Origin: Bryobacterales bacterium
GTDB taxonomy: Bacteria; Acidobacteriota; Terriglobia; Bryobacterales; Bryobacteraceae
DNA length: 6,420 bases
Direction: 5' to 3'
NCBI GenBank assembly: GCA_003132865.1
Contig: PKYZ01000908.1
Location: 4,645-11,064, forward strand
Shown here: positions 1-5,707 of the stretch, piece after piece
How the letters are laid out: every line of letters begins with the position of its first letter
Numbering within the stretch: position 1 is the first letter of the stretch
The notes under the pieces: model-generated
What the model was told of the DNA's origin: nothing
The model's database searches: none
The model's input: only the letters and a program-made list of their open reading frames with translations
Made by a program: the position numbers and the translations under genes

Positions 1-422
1 TTCTCAATTGTTTCCTGCTTAATGTAGTTGGTGACATCAGCGGTGGCTACGTTCACGGCGTTCGCTTCCGCTGTCACTTTAACCTCGCTGGTTACGGCGC
101 CAACCTCTAGCACCGGGAATACGCTCCTCGTCTGGCTTGTTTCCACTTTGAGGTCTCTGATCAGCCACGTCTTGAAGCCGCGCGCTTCAACGGACACTTC
201 ATAGGTCCCGGCGGCCAGTTCGCCAACATGGAAGAACCCGTCCCCGTTAGCGGTCGCGGCGCGAGTGACGCCAAGATTTTGGTCCGTGATCTTAACGGCC
301 CCTGCGGGCAGAACGGCGCCGCTCGCGTCTGTCACTGTTCCCTCAATCGCGCTTGTATACTGCGCCAAAGCGGCTAACGGCAATAACACCAGGAAGAAGA
401 ACGACCGGCTGACATTCTGCAT
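1..422 (-). CDS. Probable TonB-dependent receptor, N-terminal part (carboxypeptidase-like regulatory domain), partial
   Basis: Reading the minus strand from an ATG at 422-420 gives 140 open codons that continue past the left edge, so only the N-terminus is present. Residues 1-20 (MQNVSRSFFFLVLLPLAALA) are a classic Sec signal peptide with an ALA cleavage site. Residues about 22-104 form a carboxypeptidase-like regulatory (CarboxypepD_reg) beta-sandwich: EGTVTDASGAVLPAG, the ANGDGFFHVGELAAGTYEVS segment and an EARGF turn are all typical. Residues about 110-140 (SEVKVTAEANAVNVATADV onward) resemble the lead-in to a receptor plug domain. In Acidobacteriota this order usually belongs to large Oar-like outer-membrane receptors of around 1,000 residues; the barrel itself is outside the window, so that part is inference. 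The start is supported by a GGAGGT ribosome-binding site four bases upstream. A non-receptor surface protein with the same domain is the main alternative. Confidence 0.85.
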   Translation of the reverse strand, partial: MQNVSRSFFFLVLLPLAALAQYTSAIEGTVTDASGAVLPAGAVKITDQNLGVTRAATANGDGFFHVGELAAGTYEVSVEARGFKTWLIRDLKVETSQTRSVFPVLEVGAVTSEVKVTAEANAVNVATADVTNYIKQETIE

Positions 423-426
423 AAGC

Positions 427-432
427 ACCTCC
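427..432 (-). promoter_or_regulatory. Ribosome-binding site of the receptor gene
   Basis: On the minus strand this reads GGAGGT, a near-perfect Shine-Dalgarno sequence, four bases before the ATG at 422. It fixes the start of the receptor gene and shows that this organism uses Shine-Dalgarno initiation. Confidence 0.75.
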
Positions 433-454
433 AAAGTACCCAATCCCGTTTAGG

Positions 455-484
455 AGTCTACTCGAATCGCCACAGAAGTGTCTT
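455..484 (-). promoter_or_regulatory. Possible sigma-70-like promoter of the receptor gene
   Basis: On the minus strand AAGACA (484-479) is followed after 18 bases by TAGACT (460-455), about 30 bases before the receptor start. Each hexamer matches the -35 or -10 consensus at four of six positions. This is a weak match found by eye and the promoter consensus of the host is unknown. Confidence 0.22.
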
Positions 485-524
485 TCACGTTCCGCCGACC
501 GCAAAAAATTGAACAAACGCGCGG

Positions 525-570
525 CGCACAACTTGGCCCGGCTGCTCACAGAGCAGGCGTTGTGCGGGCC
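525..570. repeat. Nested inverted repeat with two competing outer stems
   Basis: The inner hairpin is CTGCTC (542-547), loop ACA, GAGCAG (551-556). It is enclosed by an eight-base inverted repeat, CGCACAAC (525-532) with GTTGTGCG (559-566). A second possible outer stem pairs GGCCCG (535-540) with CGGGCC (565-570). The two outer stems share bases 565-566, so they cannot both form fully. No run of T follows on either strand, so it does not look like an intrinsic terminator. It may be an operator or a leader-RNA structure; the function is unknown. Confidence 0.5.
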
Positions 571-597
571 GCCAGCCCAGCGATTCCGCGTTTGATC

Positions 598-615
598 GAT
601 TGATTTGATTGATTT
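598..615. repeat. 9-bp perfect tandem duplication
   Basis: GATTGATTT occurs twice in direct succession (598-606 and 607-615) and is itself built from GATT units. It is AT-rich within an otherwise GC-rich region and lies about 120 bases upstream of the TPR gene. It may be a protein-binding site or simple slippage. Confidence 0.6.
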
Positions 616-736
616 GACCAACCTGTTTTACTCTCTGGGCATGACCTTCGAACGCGAGCGCCGCACCGCAACAACTTGCGCGTTTGAGTGTTTTGAGATT
701 CAATGGTAGGTTCCGCCGTTGTAGGGGGGCTGCATC

Positions 737-2320
737 ATGCCGCTCAAACTGACCATACTGCAATTTCTCGTTCCTGGACTTGTCACTCTGGTTGCCTTGG
801 CTGCCGAATCGCCCACCCCTTCGCCACGGCTCTCGTATGGTATGGAACTGCTGCGCCAAGGCCGGGTCGATGAAGCTATTGAAGTGTTAGACGCTGAAAA
901 CAAAGCACATCCGAACAATCCTATTTTGCTAAACACGTTTGGAGCGGCGTTTTGCCTGAAGAATCGCCCCGGGGACGCGCTTCCGTTGTTTCAAGAGGCC
1001 CTCCGTCTCAATCAAGGCTTTAGGCCCGCGTTGAAGAACCTCGCTATCGCGGAGTTCAATCTCGAGCGTTACGACAGCGCAATCTCTCATTTCGAAACGC
1101 TGCTGAGATTTCCCGAAACCCGCGCGGAGGCGAACCTGTTCCTTGGAATGATTGCTTCCGCGCGCCTTCGCGATGGCGATGCTATCCGATATTTCGGAGA
1201 GGCTGGAGAACTGTCGAGCCGGGAGCCTCGCGCTCATATTTCCTTTATCCGCTCTCTTTGTCGCGCGGGCGACGCGGCGCGAGGCGGAGCCATGATCGAT
1301 GCACTTCAGAAAAGAGCGGACCTGTCGGCTGGAGACGAACTGGATGCAGCCGCCGCATTCTCTGATTGCGGTCGCAATAACGAGGCACTGGACGAACTGG
1401 TCCGCGCGGAGACCCTAAACCGCGCCCTTCCGGGACTCGCATACGAAAGGGTCGACTTGCTCGCAAAAGCCGGCAGGACAGAAGAAGCGATCAGGTTCGC
1501 GCAGGAGGCAACGCTACGGTCCCCAGATGGTCAAATCCTCACTCTATTGGCTCAGATTGCGGAGAAGGCCGGGAAGCTCGATGTCGCTATCGACGCGCTG
1601 CGCAAATTGATTCAGATTGAACCTGCATCTGAAGACCATTACATCGACCTGAGCCTGCTCTGCACGAAGTTCAGGAATAACGGCCTGGCTCTTGAAATCA
1701 TCGACCTTGGCCTACGTCGTATGCCGCACTCTTATCGCTTGCTGGTCCAGAGGGGGATAACACTCGAACATTCTGATAAGCACGCTGAAGCCCGGGAAAG
1801 TTTTTCTGAAGCGATTGCCCTGACTCCGGATCACCCGGTTGCTCTCGCTGCGCTTGCCGTCAGCGACATTATGTCCGACAGGATAAGCGACGCGCTTATC
1901 GAATTGCGTTCCGGCGTCGGGCAGTTCCCAAAAGACTTCTATCTGCATTACCTCTATGGATATGCACTCGACAGATCGCGTTCAGATGCCGGTGCCAACC
2001 GAAGAGCGTTGCAGATGGCCGTAGCTCAGTTCGATGTCGCCATCACATTGAATCCTCGCTTTTCAGCGGCATATTATCACCTGGGAAAGCTTTATGCGGA
2101 AACCAATCCGAAAGCCGCAATCCACAATCTGGAGATGGCTGTCAAGCTGGATCCGAGCGCGGTCGGTGCGAAATACCAGCTTGCACGGCTCTATTTGAAG
2201 TCTGGAAACAGTCAGGCGGGTGCGAAACTGATGGACGAAGTCGACAAGGCCAAGGCAGCCAGCTTAGAACTGGAGCAGAAGCCGTCGCTAGTCGTGATCG
2301 AAGGCCGATCGACTCCGTGA
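737..2320 (+). CDS. Exported TPR-repeat protein
   Basis: The 527-residue product starts with a signal-like segment (positively charged MPLK, then a hydrophobic run to about residue 22, ending LVALAAES), so it is probably exported or anchored by its N-terminus. Almost all the rest, about residues 30-505, is tetratricopeptide repeats of about 34 residues. Clear units include RQGRVDEAIEVLDAENKAHP (40-59), the unit at 62-95 (FGAAFCLKNRPGDALPLFQE), 268-300 (AEKAGKLDVAIDALRKLIQI), 335-367 and 441-473 (YYHLGKLYAETNPKAAIHNL). No catalytic domain is visible. TPR proteins are helical scaffolds for protein-protein contacts, and the partner cannot be predicted here. The start is supported by AGGGGGG at 723-729, seven bases upstream, and by an in-frame stop at 722-724. 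The gene converges on the AraC-family gene with a gap of only nine bases and no evident terminator between them. Confidence 0.9.
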   Translation: MPLKLTILQFLVPGLVTLVALAAESPTPSPRLSYGMELLRQGRVDEAIEVLDAENKAHPNNPILLNTFGAAFCLKNRPGDALPLFQEALRLNQGFRPALKNLAIAEFNLERYDSAISHFETLLRFPETRAEANLFLGMIASARLRDGDAIRYFGEAGELSSREPRAHISFIRSLCRAGDAARGGAMIDALQKRADLSAGDELDAAAAFSDCGRNNEALDELVRAETLNRALPGLAYERVDLLAKAGRTEEAIRFAQEATLRSPDGQILTLLAQIAEKAGKLDVAIDALRKLIQIEPASEDHYIDLSLLCTKFRNNGLALEIIDLGLRRMPHSYRLLVQRGITLEHSDKHAEARESFSEAIALTPDHPVALAALAVSDIMSDRISDALIELRSGVGQFPKDFYLHYLYGYALDRSRSDAGANRRALQMAVAQFDVAITLNPRFSAAYYHLGKLYAETNPKAAIHNLEMAVKLDPSAVGAKYQLARLYLKSGNSQAGAKLMDEVDKAKAASLELEQKPSLVVIEGRSTP

Positions 2321-2329
2321 CCTCCTGTC

Positions 2330-3358
2330 TCAATCCTTCCGAGCCTCCGTGCCGGCCCGGAGACGCAGACTGCGCGGTGAATACCCGAAGCGCCGCCGGA
2401 AAACAGTGGCGAAGTATTGACTTGAAGAGAAACCCAAGTTGAGCGCTGTATCCGTAATGCGACTGGCTGGCGCGGCTGCGAGAATCGTCGCGGCGCGATC
2501 GATACGACACTTGCAGAGGTACTGCATCGGTGTCAGGTTCACCAAACACTTCACGTGGTGGCTGAACTGAGAAACACCGAGTCCGCAGGACTGCGCCATC
2601 TCCTCCACGGTCCACTCCAGCGCGAGGTGTTCCGGATGTGCGCTTAGGTCGTCCAGAAAGAGTTGCACTGAGCGAGATGTGCTCGTAAGCGAATGGTCGT
2701 ATTGCACCGGTCTCGACCTCAGTACGTCAAGAAGTGAAACGAACAAGTCGTTCAGCCTCGACGTGAGGCGCGAAACGCTGCTTCCGTTTTGATCTGTCTC
2801 AATGGCGTGTGCTATCCCTTTGAAGCACCGCCTGATGTCCCCATTTGCTTTCAAGACAGGCTGTTCATTCAGGCTCATCAGATTGGTAATCTCTTCCTTG
2901 TCCGCCGGCGTGAGCAACACCCAGGGCGGCCACCTCCAAGGCTGGTCGGGCCGCCTCACGCCCAGATCGATGATCAGCCAATGCAATCGGCTGGCGGTAA
3001 CAACGGGGTGTCCCACCCTGTGAAGTTGCCACGGGCGTGTAATCGTCAAATCGCCAGCCCGGAGATCGTACTCACACTGATCCGCCCCAAACTCAAGATG
3101 TCCGGTCTCAAGGAATGCCAGTTCGATGCCTTCGTTTCTATGCCATTCCAATCCCCACTCCTGGTCACGTTGGGCGTCCCAAAAACCCACCATCTTGACA
3201 CCCGCAAGCGCTCCGGCAGGAAGAGCGTTCCCAGGATAGTGTCCGTGTTGCAGGGCCGCAAGTCGAAGCGTTTTACCGGCTGCCGTCAGGAGCGGACGGC
3301 AACTATCTGCCCGGTATTTCTCGTCATGAGCCGTATAGATCGGAATAGGCGAAGGCAT
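2330..3358 (-). CDS. AraC-family transcriptional regulator
   Basis: From the ATG at 3358 the product has 342 residues, normal for a two-domain AraC-family activator. Residues about 55-130 form a cupin-like ligand-sensing region (EWHRNEGIELAFLETGHLEF, then YDLRAGDLTITRPWQLHRVG). Residues about 247-335 form the C-terminal DNA-binding domain with two helix-turn-helix motifs: WTVEEMAQSCGLGVSQFSHH (249-268), and ITDTALNLGFSSSQYFATVF (301-320) followed by RRRFGYSPRSLR. The frame stays open to a TTG at 3400, but no Shine-Dalgarno precedes that codon. GAGG lies 11 bases before the ATG at 3358 and five bases before another in-frame TTG at 3364, so one of these two is the likelier start. It is divergent from the sugar isomerase/oxidoreductase/ThuA operon and is probably its regulator, responding to a sugar-type ligand; the target and ligand are inferred from position and family only. 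Confidence 0.93.
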   Translation of the reverse strand: MPSPIPIYTAHDEKYRADSCRPLLTAAGKTLRLAALQHGHYPGNALPAGALAGVKMVGFWDAQRDQEWGLEWHRNEGIELAFLETGHLEFGADQCEYDLRAGDLTITRPWQLHRVGHPVVTASRLHWLIIDLGVRRPDQPWRWPPWVLLTPADKEEITNLMSLNEQPVLKANGDIRRCFKGIAHAIETDQNGSSVSRLTSRLNDLFVSLLDVLRSRPVQYDHSLTSTSRSVQLFLDDLSAHPEHLALEWTVEEMAQSCGLGVSQFSHHVKCLVNLTPMQYLCKCRIDRAATILAAAPASRITDTALNLGFSSSQYFATVFRRRFGYSPRSLRLRAGTEARKD

Positions 3359-3400
3359 ACACAACCCGTCCTCGTGGATTCGTCCGAAACGAATGTTCAA

Positions 3401-3605
3401 ATTTTCGCAGTCCCGAAATTCTGAAAGACACGATTAACTAAAAAACTCTAAAATCCTCCTTGAAGATGCGAAACGAGCAAAGATTGTTGAAAGAATTAGC
3501 ATGGTATAGCAAATCATGATCGCTGTCAAGGGCGTTGCAATCTCATGTCTCCGCAAAAGGGCAACCTGAGGAAATTTCTTCGGACGTCGGAATCCACCAA
3601 CTGCC
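3401..3605. promoter_or_regulatory. Divergent control region between regulator and catabolic operon
   Basis: This AT-richer stretch (extending to 3359 if the ATG start of the regulator is used) separates the divergent regulator and operon. On the plus strand TGGTATAGC at 3502-3510 resembles an extended -10 element (TGn followed by TATAGC), with TTGTTG at 3484-3489 as a possible -35 at a short 15-base spacing. AGCAAA is repeated in direct orientation at 3476-3481 and 3508-3513, 32 bases apart, flanking this putative promoter; AraC-family proteins often bind direct repeats. ATCATGAT at 3513-3520 is a short palindrome. These are eye-found candidates. No riboswitch or terminator was recognised. 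Confidence 0.35.
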
Positions 3606-4520
3606 ATGAAAATCGGCTGCTTCGCACTCGTAGAACCTTTCGCTCCGCTGGAACGACAGTTTCAACTCATCCGGGAGATGGGCATTTATTTTGCTGACAT
3701 CACGGACAATCACAACGGCGGCATGCTCGGCGTGGAATATGGCTTCGCCGCCTCGGTCAGCCTCGACTCACGTGCCGGTAAGATTCGTGCCCTGGCAGAA
3801 CACTCAGGCATCACTTTGACGTGCTTCTGCGCTCATTCCAACCTGCTCGATCCGCCGAGCCCGGATACTTACGGCACTTTCGAAATCATCAAAGCGATCC
3901 GCCTGGCTCGCGATTTGGGGATCACGCACGTGATCACTTCCGAGGGTGACCCGAAGACTTCCTTTGGGCAAAATCTCACGCCAGAGCAACGCATCTTTGC
4001 CATTTGCGAGAAGCTGTACGCGCCCATTCAGTGGGCGGAGGAGCTCGGGATCGAACTACTGATCGAGCCGCATGGCGTGGTAACCGGCTCTCCAGAACGG
4101 ATGACCGAACTTCTCGATGCACTTGGACATGCGTCTTCCGTCGGCATTTGTCTTGACACCGGAAACAGCTGGCTCGCGGGCTCGGATCCACTGGACTATA
4201 TATCGCGCTTCGGCAGCAGAATTAAGCACGTTCACTGGAAAGACATCGGTCCCGAATGGCTCCCCCGAAGAGGCCAGATCTTCGGTTGCGGAATGGGCAC
4301 CATTCCTCTAGGGGACGGCTTGGTCGGAATACCGAAAATCGTTGGAGCGCTGCAAACCATCGGGTTTGACGGAACAACTACTCTCGAAATCGGAGGGAAA
4401 GAGAACGTCATGCTTTCCGCTGAGAGACTCCGACACTGGCGGGACGCCGCCGAATCGGTAACAGCCGGGAGCGGGCGCGCGAAAGAACTTATCACTCACA
4501 CTTCAGGCGGGATGGAATAA
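3606..4520 (+). CDS. Sugar phosphate isomerase/epimerase-like TIM-barrel protein
   Basis: The 304-residue product belongs to the xylose isomerase-like/AP endonuclease 2 TIM-barrel superfamily, whose members isomerise, epimerise, dehydrate or cleave sugars and cyclitols using a divalent metal. The start MKIGCFAL is the first barrel strand. Candidate metal ligands and active-site residues lie at the expected strand ends: H77 (CAHSN), E113 (TSEGDP), E154 and H156 (LLIEPHG), D184 (ICLDTGNSW), H208/H210 (KHVHWKD) and E261 (TTLEIGG). There is no signal peptide, so the protein should be cytoplasmic. No other start codon lies between the in-frame stop at 3567 and the ATG at 3606, so the start is firm, although no good Shine-Dalgarno precedes it (the nearest GAGG is over 30 bases away). 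It is the first gene of the operon. Substrate is not readable; inosose, hydroxypyruvate or 3-keto-sugar chemistry are all possible within the superfamily. Confidence 0.92.
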   Translation: MKIGCFALVEPFAPLERQFQLIREMGIYFADITDNHNGGMLGVEYGFAASVSLDSRAGKIRALAEHSGITLTCFCAHSNLLDPPSPDTYGTFEIIKAIRLARDLGITHVITSEGDPKTSFGQNLTPEQRIFAICEKLYAPIQWAEELGIELLIEPHGVVTGSPERMTELLDALGHASSVGICLDTGNSWLAGSDPLDYISRFGSRIKHVHWKDIGPEWLPRRGQIFGCGMGTIPLGDGLVGIPKIVGALQTIGFDGTTTLEIGGKENVMLSAERLRHWRDAAESVTAGSGRAKELITHTSGGME

Positions 4521-4525
4521 CGAAC

Positions 4526-5707
4526 ATGGACTCTGTTTCTAGAAGGCACTTTATGGCAGCATCACTTGCGGCAGCGTCGGCGATGCGCGTTATGGGCGCC
4601 AACGATCGCATTAGGATGGGCGTCGTCGGCGCGGGGGCTAGGGGTTCGTACCTCATTGATCAAGCAAATCGAGTCGGTGGCATCGAATGGGTCGCCGTAT
4701 CCGACGCATGGGATCAGCGGCGAGAAGAGTCCAGAACAATAACAAATCAAAACGTCGAATTGTACGCCGACTATCGGCGTCTCCTCGATCGCAAAGATAT
4801 CGATGCGGTAATTGTTGCCACCTGGGATAACTATCACACCATGGTCGCATCCGACGCTTGCCGAGCTCTCAAGGATGTCTACGTGGAAAAGCCGATGACG
4901 TCGCGACCGGAGCAGGGTCCGCCGATGGTCCGCACCGTGCGCGAGACCGGACGCATCGTTCAAGTTGGCGTCCAGCAGCGCAGCACGCAGCACTTCTGGG
5001 AAGCAAAAGAGAAATTTATTGATTCCGGACGTCTCGGGCCCGTTCACATGGTTCGGACTATCTGGAACAATAACATTTACTACCTCCTGAAACCTCCTCC
5101 AGGAATGGAGAACAAACCCGCCGGTCTCGACTGGCATGCTTGTCTTGGGACCCTCCCGAAGATTCCTTGGGATCCCAAGAAATTCTTTAACCGCTACTCT
5201 TATCTCGATCTTTGCTGCGGACAAACCGGTGGTCTGTTCGTGCACCAAGTCGATGTCGCACAGTGGTATCTTGGCCTCACCAAGCCTTCCACTGCCGTAG
5301 CCGGCGGCGGAATTTACCAGTACGACGATGGTCGGGATACTCCTGACAACATCAACTTAGTGCTCGAATATCCCGAGAAGGTCAGCGTTACATTCGAAGC
5401 CAGTCTCACAGACACAGTGCCGCGCGAAAGTGAAGACATTGTCTTTATCGGCACGGGTGGAAGGCTTCATATCTTCCGATACGGGTACCGCTTCCTGCCC
5501 GCGAACAGCAAGGCTCCGAATGACGATATTGTCGTGCAAGGCACGCGGGACGAACACATGAAGAACTTCTTGGATTGTGTTCGCAGCCGCAAGGAGCCCA
5601 ACGCTACTGTGGAGCAGGGGCACTACGGCGCAATGGCTTGCCACATGGGAAATCTGGCGTATTTCCAGAAGAGACAGGTTGCTTGGCAGCCTGCCTGGGA
5701 CATATGA
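4526..5707 (+). CDS. Tat-exported Gfo/Idh/MocA-family oxidoreductase
   Basis: The 393-residue product begins with a twin-arginine signal (SRRHFMAASLAAASAM, residues 5-20), so it should be exported folded with its cofactor bound. A Rossmann fold follows: RMGVVGAGARG (31-40) is the dinucleotide-binding glycine motif, VAVSD (57-60) ends strand two, and VEKP (120-123) carries the conserved active-site Lys122. Residues about 155 onward form the alpha/beta substrate domain, with GGLFVHQVDVAQWYLG (235-250) as the conserved helix; His240 and Asp243 match the H-x-x-D pattern. The Asp normally four residues before this His appears to be Gly236. Family members oxidise or reduce sugars, sugar derivatives and cyclitols with NAD(P), which some exported relatives keep tightly bound. 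It starts five bases after the isomerase-like gene, with a G-rich stretch inside that gene's end as a weak ribosome-binding site, and overlaps the ThuA-like gene by four bases. Substrate unknown. Confidence 0.93.
   Translation: MDSVSRRHFMAASLAAASAMRVMGANDRIRMGVVGAGARGSYLIDQANRVGGIEWVAVSDAWDQRREESRTITNQNVELYADYRRLLDRKDIDAVIVATWDNYHTMVASDACRALKDVYVEKPMTSRPEQGPPMVRTVRETGRIVQVGVQQRSTQHFWEAKEKFIDSGRLGPVHMVRTIWNNNIYYLLKPPPGMENKPAGLDWHACLGTLPKIPWDPKKFFNRYSYLDLCCGQTGGLFVHQVDVAQWYLGLTKPSTAVAGGGIYQYDDGRDTPDNINLVLEYPEKVSVTFEASLTDTVPRESEDIVFIGTGGRLHIFRYGYRFLPANSKAPNDDIVVQGTRDEHMKNFLDCVRSRKEPNATVEQGHYGAMACHMGNLAYFQKRQVAWQPAWDI

Larger units (their letters stand above)
423..736. other. Divergent intergenic region between receptor and TPR genes
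   Basis: About 314 bases separate the two divergent starts. No coding sequence is convincing here: the reading frames crossing it run into neighbouring genes out of frame and show no family motif. It holds the receptor ribosome-binding site, a weak receptor promoter candidate, the nested inverted repeat at 525-570 and the short tandem repeat at 598-615. No clear promoter was found for the TPR gene, but its promoter must lie here if the gene is transcribed on its own. Confidence 0.6.

Noticed and set aside
343..621. A 92-codon minus-strand frame across the receptor start
   Set aside because: It is out of frame with the receptor, whose signal peptide, domain motifs and strong ribosome-binding site show the true frame.
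485..859. A 124-codon minus-strand frame covering the intergenic region and the start of the TPR gene
   Set aside because: Arg/Gln-rich sequence without family features; it overlaps the signal peptide region of the TPR gene and the structured intergenic repeats.
2291..2313. Hairpin at the end of the TPR gene (GATCG, loop AAGGC, CGATC, plus three flanking pairs) as a terminator
   Set aside because: The stem is short and bulged, lies inside the coding region and is not followed by a T-run.
2345..2362. CTCCG/CGGAG inverted repeat downstream of the TPR gene as a terminator
   Set aside because: Only five pairs with an eight-base loop and no T-run; it lies within the regulator's coding sequence.
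2789..3424. A 211-codon open frame on the plus strand opposite the AraC-family gene
   Set aside because: It lies wholly antisense to a gene with clear family motifs, shows no recognisable domain and has no convincing ribosome-binding site.
4562..5248. A 228-codon open frame on the minus strand opposite the oxidoreductase
   Set aside because: It is antisense to the Rossmann domain of a clear Gfo/Idh/MocA gene, and its protein has no recognisable motif.
5575..5703. Upstream extension of the ThuA-like frame by 43 codons
   Set aside because: The extension overlaps the oxidoreductase in another frame and would bury the signal peptide; the ATG at 5704 gives a standard coupled start.
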